Shown: one piece after another, positions 26,601 through 34,094 of the stretch
Layout: each line of letters begins with the position of its first letter
Position numbering within the stretch: the stretch's first letter is position 1
From: Opisthorchis felineus
Taxonomy: Eukaryota; Platyhelminthes; Trematoda; Opisthorchiida; Opisthorchiidae
Assembly (NCBI GenBank): GCA_004794785.1
Contig: SJOL01007385.1
Span: 52,739 to 116,738, forward strand
DNA length: 64,000 nt
Direction of reading: 5' to 3'
Position numbers and translations under genes: made by a program
The notes under the pieces: model-generated
What the model was told of the DNA's origin: nothing
What the model saw: only the letters and a program-made list of their open reading frames with translations
Databases searched by the model: none

Positions 26601-29600
26601 CGTACACTTTGTCGCCAAGCGATCCAGAGTGCTACAAACGACTGAATTCACTAATGAACTAATAACTTGGCCGGTATGAAAACTGCGTTAACTATATGGT
26701 AACTATGCGAAGCTTTCTCAGATAAGTCTCGGATAAGTCTAACCCACTCTACACAACGACAGCCAACGAAATCATTCTCGATACGAGGTAAACCTCCCCG
26801 ATGGGATCGTTTTGAACAGGTACCCAATTGCGTCTTCGCTGACCACTGAGTCCTCCACTCCGTCGTACGACGCCGACTGTGGCCCTCCAACAAAAGAATC
26901 AACCGAAATTGTTGATCGACTGAAAAGTCACACGGTTCCTGGTGAGGATGCATCCATGTGAAGACAGGATATGCAGTACCACCATTCTCACGTCATTTTA
27001 TGGGCTATTCTGTTCAGCATGAGATATTCAGTTGTTTCTATCTCATTAACGCGCCTCTGTTCTACCTTTTCACGAGGTGACAAACTTGCTAGTGACAGCT
27101 GTCGTGATATAACATTACTGGATGTAGCTTCCCAAATATTTGCTATCCTCCTTATGAGTCACTTTGTTAGCGATAGACACGCGCACTAGGTGAAACCAGA
27201 CACGTTTTCCCCGGGGGAAGCTTGGACTGGCTGAATCTTAGCCCTACATCGTGGTCTAGAAAGATGCGAATACCAAAGGCTTATAGCTGCTTCCTTCAAT
27301 AACTTCCGGACGCCATTCAACCTTGTGAACCGAGAAGTATTGTGAAACATGTTGGAATCGGGCGATGTCTGTACGAAGTTCATGAGCCTGCTGAGGCCTC
27401 CCTAGACGGCCATGAAAGCATGTCCTCGTATATATGACGAAGAATAATCTACTTTAGACCTGTCCTTTGGGGGTCGACGGAGCTATTCGCTTTACACCAT
27501 TCGGTTCAACTTTGCGGATGATCGGATAATGTGCCAAGCTGTCAACGGATACCATGGAGCGGAGGGTAGGCAGGATATATCGATCGTGGGTGACAGCTGT
27601 CCTCGTTGCTGACCATCACAGTCTACAGTAGTGCCCCAATAAAATTCGCCGGCGAGCTTTGAGATCAACGTCTCACCTCCGTCCCCGACGGACTGTTTAA
27701 AATGAACGGTATGGCACTAGAGAGTCCACGAGTTGAGTACCCCCACTCAACCACTCTTCCGAACGGCCAGGTTAAGGATGAAGTCACGACCTGTTTGAAC
27801 AAGGCTATCAGCAACCCTACAATCGAAGCGTATACTACGGTACAGAAAGAAAATTAATTTGACGACTAAGATTCGAATCTATTGGTCTGTTACCCTATGT
27901 GTTTTTATGCTTGACGATGGGTGTCTCAGACACCCGCAAGATGGAGACTTTCGAACAATGGTGCTTGAGAAATATTTTCTATCTAGGCTGGGGAAACCTG
28001 GCATGGTAGCTTAGCTCCAAAAGGGTATTACGGCAGTGAAGCAAAGGTGTCAACACTGATGTTGCTGTCTTTGATGATGGTGACGATTGCTCCTGAACAG
28101 TTTATTATTATCATTATTATTATTATCACTATTGAGAAATATTCCCAGAGCACTTCTCCAAGACCGTGTCCATTGAAAAGGTCCACCGTTTATACTGCTA
28201 CGCCGTTCGACTAGGATGGTTTGCGCACGTTCTTCATCCCCCACATACGAACATCATCAGAGCTTACCCAGTGTAATTGTGCGACATATTTATATAGAAC
28301 CATGGCGGAGCAGCTAAATCCGGCATCGGATTGTCCTTTGCGAATTCCGGAAGGAACAATCTTAGCGACCGTCAATTCATGCCAAGGGTCCTGAATTTCA
28401 GGAAACGGAAACGTTCGTTGATTGACAATATGCATGTGGGTTCCACAGTAAACATCATTCGGCTGCGCTTTTGTGAGACGTGCACCATGATGAGGTTGAT
28501 TTTATGAGCCCAAGAAACGCCTACCTCTCGACAGGCAGGCGAAAAGACATTTAAAAAATCATAGATCCCGTCGCACACAATAGTACGGACAATAGAGTGG
28601 AATTCATTATTCATTACGTTGGGTTCCCTGGAAAACAAAAACGTAACAAGACACTGACAGAAGACGTCGTGTGTCATTTGGTGCAGGGTTTATTCTATCA
28701 GCAATATAACAACGCTAGATATAAACCTTCATAAACCTTGACTGTACTGACGTAGGACAGAAGCAAAGAACAACAACCTCTGGAATGTCTATTAAGGGGG
28801 GTTGTTGTGGGTGCGCTATACATTCGTGAGAGCGTCAACCACTGGAATTTATGCAACCTAACACTTTTGTGAAGACAAATCCTATAGAAGTTGGACAAAA
28901 GACATTGCTCCTCAAAATTGAGTTTACATCGCGTTGCCTTATATTGTAGTAGGACACAAGTAGAAGTTCAGGAAGGTTTAAGCATCCCATGGGATTGGGG
29001 ACACATACTTGTTTTCCAGTTAGGTTCCTCAAAGGCATCATGCTATGCCTTTGCGTACAGACGTCTACCGAACCACGTTATAGCATAGTGCGTCAAAACA
29101 GTCTGATAGGGAACTTTGAGTTCTTCGTAAAGTGATGTGTAACACGAGATAGCTCAGTGGTTAAGAAAGTCCCTGGTTCGAACCCACCTCAGCACATCGA
29201 CTGCTCCTGTCTAGGCTTGGGGAACCTCGCAGTATCCCAGCCCTCATGCAACCTTCCGCTGGCATAGCAGCTGGGTGCCGAAAGGATGCTACAGCTAACG
29301 GATTAAATAATTCTTCATTACTAGTGTAACACATCAGCAGTGGTAAGGACATGTAGACAGAATCGACCGAGTGACAGGTGATTTGCCTTCCTCTGTCTTA
29401 GCGTGGAACTGTGGTCCATTAACGGAAGTCGCATTTTGAGGAAAGGTCCAAAAATAAAAGACGTCTAAGCGCCCCATCCTGCTTTATGGATGCAAGCCTG
29501 ACCACTCTATTTGAGGACACTTCCTAAATCAGCTTGGGGCGATCAACTAAATAAATAGGTTCCGTTGAAACAATACAACCCCGCGTACCTACGATACTGC

Positions 29601-30638
29601 AGCCCGTGGTGATTCAGAAACGAACTAGTGGCAGTCCTCTACCGTGTTCTCTACGTTGGTTCGCGGTCGCTTTGGTGGGCAGCTAAAAAACATGGTTTGC
29701 TACAATCAGACCTGACATCGACTGTTTGCCTCTAAGGATGATCACCTGAGCATTAGTGGATCCAAGGGTGCACATGCCTTGCAACCGGCCGTCACACGTG
29801 GGACCAGTGTGACGCAGAAGGAGTCGGTCCAGGTTACCACCGGAGATACAGTAAACATGGCGCTGAATAACGTCACGGTTGAGTCAGACAGGACTTCCTT
29901 GACTGTCGGTTTCTAAGCACTTTGATGAAGTGGTGCCAAGATGGGCCACAGAAACTGAAGGACTCGCATAGAGGGTTAAGTTGTTTAAAACTCGAAGTAA
30001 ACATTAGAACTGAGGAAGTCTTTACACAAACTAAGTCCCGTTGGGAATTTGATCGTAGACGTTTTACGGCTGAGCAGGGCTATTTGGAAAGCCAAGTGAG
30101 CAAGATGCTTATCACGGACTTCTAACCCTACCAAACTCGACTGGCCAGAATGATCGCGACTGATGAAAAAGAAACCTTTAGTAACTACATCGTAACCCTC
30201 ACACAACTGCCACTGCAAGGAACAGAGCAGTCCGTGTGCGGCACGTATGAAAAAGAATGAGAAGAGCAGAAGATCAAGGGTTACCTGCGTAACTTGACGG
30301 CTCTCGTGGTTACCTCTAAGCAGAGTGATCCGATCGGGGTACTTGGCCTTCAAAGCGAGAAGAAGCGTGAGTGTTTCAAGGCTATAATATCCACGGTCAA
30401 CAAAATCACCCATAAATATGTAATTTGTATCCGGAAGTTCACCGCCGGTACGAAATAACTGTAGGAGATCGTAAAACTGTCCATGAATGTCCCCACAAAT
30501 TGTTACAGGGAAATTCACGGGCTGCACATTGCATTCTTCAATCAGTAGTTCGGTAACATAATTGCACAGTTGTCGCAAATCATTTTCTGGTAAGTATTTA
30601 CATGTTTTCACGGCTTCTATCCATTTATCTACATCCAT
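11375..30638 (-). CDS. PPP6C: Protein phosphatase 6 catalytic subunit, 3 exons
   Basis: This is a Ser/Thr protein phosphatase of the PP2A-like PPP family that acts with SAPS and ankyrin subunits in cell-cycle and signalling control (family knowledge). CDS = exon 1 30638-30285, exon 2 18009-17716, exon 3 11635-11375. All four internal boundaries are GT-AG and all junctions are phase 0. The exons give 118 + 98 + 86 = 302 residues; human PPP6C has 305. Metal and phosphate motifs are GDIHGQ (49-54), GDFVDRG (77-83), RGNHE (108-112), HGG (160-162), RAHQ (232-235) and [11 protein letters not shown] (254-264). The C-terminus is TPYFL, the methylated PP2A-group tail. YLPENDL near the N-terminus and the NVQPV segment fit PP6 rather than PP4 or PP2A. 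The ATG at 30638 is the first in frame (upstream codon TTG). Introns of 12275 and 6080 bases are filled with LINE and SINE debris. Confidence 0.95.
12420..14835 (-). mobile_element. RTE LINE, degenerate, endonuclease to tail
   Basis: It lies in PPP6C intron 2, same strand as the gene. In minus order: endonuclease remnant (14835-14440, VVVVA...[11 protein letters not shown]), linker (14128-13910, [33 protein letters not shown]), reverse transcriptase palm remnant (13530-13294, LLERRNAHR...), thumb/C-terminus (13284-12500, [28 protein letters not shown]), and a CATCATCGCCATCAT-type tail at 12421-12437. Several frameshifts and stops make it a relic. The start of the endonuclease is missing. Confidence 0.8.
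15000..17540 (-). mobile_element. RTE LINE with 5' UTR, internal deletion, RT domain
   Basis: It lies in PPP6C intron 2. Minus order: 5' UTR (17540-17080, shared with copies at 22.9 and 21.6 kb), endonuclease start (about 17070-17010, [12 protein letters not shown]), then an abrupt jump that drops most of the endonuclease. Next come the linker (16922-16700, [12 protein letters not shown]), reverse transcriptase fingers/palm (16611-16132, [19 protein letters not shown] and LDLKFAF) and, after a frameshift near 16130, an intact 299-codon stretch (15977-15078). That stretch holds the catalytic YADD at about 15896-15885 and the C-terminus RLPGWGPRN. It is the best-preserved RT sequence in the window but inactive as it stands. 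Confidence 0.88.
17716..18009 (-). CDS. PPP6C: PPP6C exon 2
   Basis: Acceptor TTACCTTCGCAG precedes 18009; the donor is AAG|GTTCGT after 17716. The exon is 294 bases, 98 codons, residues 119-216. It carries [15 protein letters not shown] (His160) and [12 protein letters not shown]. The flanking open frame to 18231 and 17647 is intronic read-through. Confidence 0.95.
18010..20056. other. PPP6C intron 1, unassigned segment
   Basis: About 2 kb of intron without a repeat family or exon that I can name. A weak tRNA-like stretch near 19990-20020 (GGGTAACTCAGTGGTAC) could be a SINE head remnant but has no matching B box, so it is not called. Confidence 0.35.
20057..20250 (+). mobile_element. tRNA-derived SINE
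   Basis: The head has a pol III A box (TGGCTCAAGTGG, 20061-20072) and B box (GATTCGAACCC, 20106-20116) spaced as in a tRNA. The body runs from GTCTAGGCCTGGGCAACC through GGCACCGAAAGGGTGTTACA to an AT-rich end. The same head and body occur at 29145-29312 and, inverted, at 33010-32802. No 3' half of a functional tRNA is present, so it is not a tRNA gene. Confidence 0.85.
20940..21650 (-). mobile_element. RTE LINE head: 5' UTR and endonuclease start
   Basis: The minus strand from 21640 shows the same 5' UTR as 22.8 and 17.5 kb, then the endonuclease start ([16 protein letters not shown], 21190-21130) and the IQDPSTVV motif. It stops near 20940 with no RT following. It lies directly downstream, same orientation, of another RTE head at 21651-22880. 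Confidence 0.72.
21651..22880 (-). mobile_element. RTE LINE head: 5' UTR and endonuclease
   Basis: Minus order: 5' UTR (22880-22490), degraded endonuclease start (about 22490-22440), endonuclease body with [17 protein letters not shown] and LCSTNFRNN (22055-21900), and the [11 protein letters not shown] region to about 21780. It is 3'-truncated before the linker and RT, then abuts the next RTE head. Stops and shifts make it non-functional. Confidence 0.75.
23050..25260 (-). mobile_element. RTE LINE, near full ORF but degenerate
   Basis: It lies in PPP6C intron 1. Minus order: endonuclease middle (25207-25010, [15 protein letters not shown]), endonuclease end (24960-24650, CADH, SSTSFQ and DLDHVGIS in shifted frames), linker (24450-24300, SINQPIENM), RT remnants (24100-23550), and palm/thumb (23523-23143, [32 protein letters not shown]). 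Many stops; older than the 15-17 kb copy. Confidence 0.75.
25640..26660 (+). mobile_element. RTE LINE of a second family, endonuclease
   Basis: The plus strand reads, with stops, an RTE endonuclease of different wording from the minus-strand copies: CLSEV (25710), [13 protein letters not shown] (25890), [15 protein letters not shown] (26005-26050), [30 protein letters not shown] (26310-26370) and a linker with [16 protein letters not shown] (26565-26615). GDWNARTGP-type endonucleases mark a separate RTE lineage. RT sequence is missing until a scrap at 27.85 kb. Confidence 0.7.
26661..27839. other. PPP6C intron 1, unassigned, probably LINE debris
   Basis: No readable domain. A block around 27540-27600 resembles one around 25365-25425 (both have TCAACGGANNCCATGGAG), so part of this stretch is probably decayed sequence of the second RTE family. 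Confidence 0.3.
27840..27985 (+). mobile_element. RTE RT C-terminal scrap, second family
   Basis: One frame reads [20 protein letters not shown] and a neighbouring frame [13 protein letters not shown]. Together they match the RTE thumb pattern (KIRVY...LLYG, then FDHRCLRNI). It is probably the 3' part of the element whose endonuclease lies at 25.6-26.7 kb. Confidence 0.5.
27982..28045 (+). mobile_element. SINE body fragment
   Basis: TCTAGGCTGGGGAAACCTGG followed by AGCTTAGCTCCAAAAGGGTAT resembles the body of the SINE at 20.1 kb. The tRNA head is missing. Confidence 0.4.
28106..28133. repeat. (ATT)n-rich microsatellite
   Basis: Imperfect TTA/ATT units. It may be the 3' tail of a decayed LINE or SINE ending here. 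Confidence 0.7.
28211..28462 (-). CDS. Candidate exon of unnamed gene inside PPP6C intron 1
   Basis: The acceptor AAGCGCAG precedes 28462. The frame [18 protein letters not shown]... is phase 0 and continues the frame of the exon ending at 28525. It stays open to a TAG at 28213-28211 (83 codons). A donor at LHW|GTAAGC (after 28268) offers an alternative end with 65 codons. It is rich in aromatic and His/Trp residues ([21 protein letters not shown]), unlike LINE sequence nearby. I do not recognise the family. Same strand as PPP6C, so either a nested gene or a pseudogene fragment. Confidence 0.4.
   Translation of the reverse strand, partial: PNDVYCGTHMHIVNQRTFPFPEIQDPWHELTVAKIVPSGIRKGQSDAGFSCSAMVLYKYVAQLHWVSSDDVRMWGMKNVRKPS
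28525..28627 (-). CDS. Candidate exon of unnamed gene inside PPP6C intron 1
   Basis: It has a strong polypyrimidine acceptor (TTACGTTTTTGTTTTCCAG before 28627) and a GAG|GTAGGC donor after 28525. After one leading base there are 34 open codons, [10 protein letters not shown]...FSPACRE. The following intron is only 62 bases and the frame continues correctly into the next exon. The paired signals and coding-like composition are the evidence; no domain is recognised. Earlier exons would be expected at higher coordinates and were not found. Confidence 0.4.
29145..29312 (+). mobile_element. tRNA-derived SINE
   Basis: A box region GAGATAGCTCAGTGG (29147-29160) and B box GGTTCGAACCC (29175-29185). 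About 15 bases are missing between the boxes compared with the 20.1 kb copy. The body (CTGTCTAGGCTTGGGGAACC ... GTGCCGAAAGGATG) is well preserved. Confidence 0.8.
29460..29560 (+). mobile_element. Possible RTE thumb scrap
   Basis: The plus frame reads [13 protein letters not shown] then GHFLNQLGA, like the RTE LLYGCETW segment. Too short and decayed for certainty. Confidence 0.3.
30285..30638 (-). CDS. PPP6C: PPP6C exon 1
   Basis: It starts at the first in-frame ATG (30638; the aligned human protein starts three residues earlier) and ends with ACGCAG|GTAACC. Residues 1-118 carry YLPENDL, GDIHGQ, GDFVDRG and RGNHESRQ. The open frame past 30285 is intron. Confidence 0.96.
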
Positions 30639-31204
30639 AGCGGTTCCTGTATACAAAACTACGGAGAGGACATGCGTTGTGAGTCCGCGTTCAGCACGTT
30701 CGCAACCGCTGGACTGTCATTGGCCGAAAATCCACTCAATCAAAGAGGGACAAACGGTTAGCCTGGGTGTCGGCTGCCACTCTGCCGAAAGTCTCGTGAA
30801 AACGCTTGGCTACAATCTCAATTTTTGGCACCAAAATGTCACGGTTTCCCAATGTGTGAGGGGTAGCTACCTGAATATTTATAACTCAGTGGTCTTAGGG
30901 CTTTTGCCCCGATACATCGATTGCACAACTGACTTAACATCAGAGTGAAATTTTCGAGTCATTTTCACTGTACTCTGTAATGGTAAGTGAAGCGTGTCGG
31001 GAGCCCTATCTCGGCAAATATGCTTTCCTGATCTTCTCTGGCTGCTGGAAAGAGTCGTTCCACCTGTGTGGAGAAAAGTTTTTCATGTTTACCGGCATCC
31101 CTAGCGGGATATGTTCCAAGAGCAATTCACAATTAGGCGATGCGTTTTATCGATGTTCCTGGCAGTCGCCCGAAGCAAAGTGAGGGACGTAAGACACGGC
31201 ATTT
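30639..31204. other. PPP6C upstream region
   Basis: The 566 bases between PPP6C and the upstream gene must hold its promoter and 5' UTR. No TATA box is evident. A possible acceptor (GTATACAG, just above 30647) means the 5' UTR may be spliced. An overlapping plus-strand frame (30562-30948) is antisense to exon 1 at its start and not supported as a gene. Confidence 0.4.
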
Positions 31205-31294
31205 TCAAGCAGTATTGTCCCGGCACCGAATGCGTGGTATGTATGGCTGCACATAGAACGGAAATCTAGGCTCTCGGTAGTTCCTACCATCAGT
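31205..31294 (-). CDS. Candidate last exon of unnamed gene upstream of PPP6C
   Basis: The acceptor TTTTTGATTTTCAG precedes 31294, then 29 codons (TDGRNYREPRFPFYVQPYIP...DNTA) and TGA at 31207-31205. Phase 0 matches the GT donor of the exon ending at 31763 across a 468-base intron. Aromatic- and Pro-rich, unlike the local repeats. No family recognised. Confidence 0.45.
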   Translation of the reverse strand, partial: TDGRNYREPRFPFYVQPYIPRIRCRDNTA

Positions 31295-31762
31295 CTGAAA
31301 ATCAAAAACGTGTCAGATTGTTTAACGGCCATTTGTCATTTGGTGGGCAAACAGACATGGATAGGCTATGATTTCCACAGTCACTGCTGCAATACCTGGG
31401 GCCCGTGTCGAAGGGTTCTGAGCTCAATACCAACTGGAGTGTTGGATTTCCACCACGCAAGTGTCATCAATATTTATTAATTTAGCTCCTAGAAATTGGT
31501 CGACATGGAACATTTTCTCACTCGGTTGGGAGGCCGTGGTTGCACCATAGTCCACTCTGACCATCTGAATCAGGCAGACGCAGTCGGTTGGTCGGGCCTC
31601 AGCATATTGTACTGCTAACCGCGGTTCCCAGGATCCGTGTCATTAAGGGCCAAAGGGGTAAAAATAACACACGGAAACCACTCTTTCAAATACTAACACT
31701 CTAAGTAAGGTAACAAACCGAATGCACGCATGGTGATAGATATCGGTTGGAAACTCACTTAC

Positions 31763-32099
31763 CTTCATAATGACCAAACGATTTCCCCAAACGTAAATGT
31801 TATTTCCAATCAGCGAATATTGGAACCCACATTGCTGTGAGAGTTTGTGTGCTCCCATGAAACGCTGAGGTATATTTCGGGATGTCCATGCGAAACTCTC
31901 AAAGCCTATCATACGAAGCTGGTCAGTGGTCAGGGGAACTAACAAACCACCGTCCGGGTCCATCAGTTTGGAGGCTCGGAGATGTGTGGTGACTCGTGAC
32001 TTGAGAAACGGAATTGAACTTACATGTCCCCGAAGCGTTGCCGAATTTAAATGAGACCATTTGGCCAAAGGCCTCAGTTGTCGGGCCCATTTACGAGTC
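31763..32099 (-). CDS. Candidate exon of unnamed gene upstream of PPP6C
   Basis: It is open for 112 codons and ends at a canonical ATGAAG|GTAAGT donor. The 5' boundary is uncertain: CTCCAG before 32099 is usable, but no compatible upstream exon or ATG was found, because upstream frames hit stops. Contains KWSHLNSATLRGH, LLVPLTTDQLRMIGF, RFMGAHKLS and LIGNNIYVWGNRLVIMK. It joins in frame to 31294-31205. I cannot assign a family; the basic, mixed composition would suit a small organellar or soluble protein, but that is a guess. Confidence 0.45.
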
Positions 32100-32249
32100 C
32101 TGGAGCCGTGTCAATATCCCAGCCCAGTCAGAATTGAATATCTAAAACTAGCAAAAATTACCTGCCATATCCGTGTTTTCCGGACTCTCATTAATTTGGG
32201 TCGCTTTACTTGCTCATGAAAATGGCGGATAAGCGGAGACGGGCTAGTT

Positions 32250-33310
32250 AGCACGCCCCCGTTACTCCTATTTCACACACTTTTCTCCCCCAACACAATC
32301 CATCACCAACTCCCTCCCCGCGGGCAGGTTAGTTAGGCCTGATGACTCCATTCGTCCTGCATCGGTTCTGTAAGCAATTTCTGCGCGTCATCCGGCGCTG
32401 ACATGCCCAGGCAACTCGAAATCAATCCTCATGCCTCAACACCCAGTCTATTTGGCCGCCTTCTGAAGCCCTTCTGCTCTTGCCCTCACACAAGACTTGC
32501 TTGACATTGATGCGCGCTGTGTCTCAGAAACAAGAATTCAAGATGCAAGCACCGTGGTTGAGCCAACCGCCCCATCACACTCCACCCGCTTCCGGCTGCG
32601 CACCTCTGGTATTCAAAGGCCGCTGCGGCAGGATGTGCAGCGGTTGGTACCTTCCTAAGTCACCGGGCGAAAGGATCCTTGCTTCAATGGATAACCTCTG
32701 TGCGGCTTATCTGGCAACATCTGTAAAGGAGTCTTACAGGCAGGACGTTGATCGCTGTCTGTTTGTCTTGTCTGATTACGCCCCAACCGACCGTAGCTCT
32801 GTTAAAAATAATATAATAAAATCTGATAATCGTTCAGCTGTAACACCCTTTCGGTGCGTAACTGCCATGCTACCAGAAGGAAGTAAGAGGGCTGAGATAC
32901 TGCCAGGTTGCCCGACCCTAACAGGGGAAATTGAGAGGTGGAGGTCGGGTTCGAACCATGGACCTTCCGGTCAGTAAATTCGCGCTCTAACCACTGAGCC
33001 ATCTCGCCCCTCCTGGAGCTCCGACACCTTCAAAAGTAAGTTTTATGACGCCATGAATGCCCTGTTCCGGTGAGTTCAAAGCTCAGATATAGTGCTTGTC
33101 GCGGTAGACCTGAATGCACACCTGTGCCGGCCACGGACTTTAATTGAGCGCATTTCTATCAGTTACCGATGATGCCTGCCGCTCGTTTTGGAGCCGTGTG
33201 GGTTACAACCATGCGCCCTTCCGGAGTCGCTGCTTTCCTTATTTTACGGAGCTGCGTAAGCCGCGGACAAAGAAGCTGACAGGTCTGGATGAATTCATCA
33301 TAATCGTCTT
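32250..33310 (+). mobile_element. RTE LINE head, split by a SINE
   Basis: The plus strand shows the end of an RTE 5' UTR (to 32465, CAGTCTATTTGGCCGCC) and the endonuclease: DIDARCVSETRIQDASTVVE (32500-32560), a decayed middle, YAPTDRSS (32778-32800), then after the inserted SINE FKSKFYDAMNALFR and SSDIVLVAVDLNAHLCRP (33030-33130). The RT is missing. Same family as the minus-strand copies in PPP6C. Confidence 0.78.
32802..33010 (-). mobile_element. tRNA-derived SINE inserted in RTE endonuclease
   Basis: Inverted relative to the host LINE. From 33010 on minus: GGGGCGAGATGGCTCAGTGG (A box), TGGTTCGAACCCGACC (B box), body with GGCAACCTGGCAGTATC and GCACCGAAAGGGTGTTACA, and an AT-rich end. It is flanked by imperfect 7-base repeats AGCTCTG (32795-32801) and AGCTCCG (33017-33023), read as target-site duplications. 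It interrupts the endonuclease between YAPTDRSS and FKSKFYD. Confidence 0.85.
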
Positions 33311-34094
33311 CTGGTGTCCACCAACTGCCCCACCAGCAGGTGTGACCTCACGCTGGAACGGGATACCCACATGTTTGCACACTTCTGGGACTTTTGTCTG
33401 TTGCACCGTACCACCAGATCTGCTCAAGCACTGGATGTCGGCCGGAACAATGGCACTGCTCGAGTCATGGAGAAGTGCCCCGGCCGATCCAGAACATAGT
33501 TTTGCCTGGTGAGTTTTCGGATGTCAAGTGAAATGGCACGGCGACCGTGAAACGCTAAGAAACGCAAACCGTCGGCTTATGCGATGAATTTATCGCCCCA
33601 ATAAAATAAACCTTACCTCGCGGAATGCCTTCAGCACATTGTGTGACTGAGGCGAGAGCACCACTTGCATACCACTAACTAGTGCGACTGTGGGGAAACG
33701 ATAATTGACCTTTTGTATGTTCATGCCTCTTTCAAAAACTTGCTTGTTGTCCCCAGTCCCAAGACAACATGCGATCGGGCTACAAGGTCTCCCAAACTGC
33801 AGACGTATATCTGACTTACAAATGATATATGGGAATTTAGGACTTTATTCCTTGTCCCCGGGCAACTTCTTTCTTTCAAACTTCCCTTCCGGTGTCAAAA
33901 TACTTGCCACTTGTCAATTTTTATACACATGGCTTAGTTGCGAGGTTCCACTCAGTGAATAAAGTGCTTGTAGGTAGTCATTTTCGGATGAATCGGTGGT
34001 GTCCTTCGAGGTGAATCGTACAGGAGGACTGAAATGCGCCGTTGCAAGTGAGGCCTTTCCGGTTCAACCGATTTGGACTCCAACAGATAAATTT
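33311..34094. other. Unassigned stretch
   Basis: A plus frame around 33311-33510 (STNCPTSRCDLTLERD) may be further RTE endonuclease (LVSTNF region). 33510-34094 shows nothing I recognise. Confidence 0.35.

Noticed and set aside
30639..30656. PPP6C start at 30656
   Set aside because: The codon is TTG. The ATG at 30638 gives the length and N-terminus expected for PP6.
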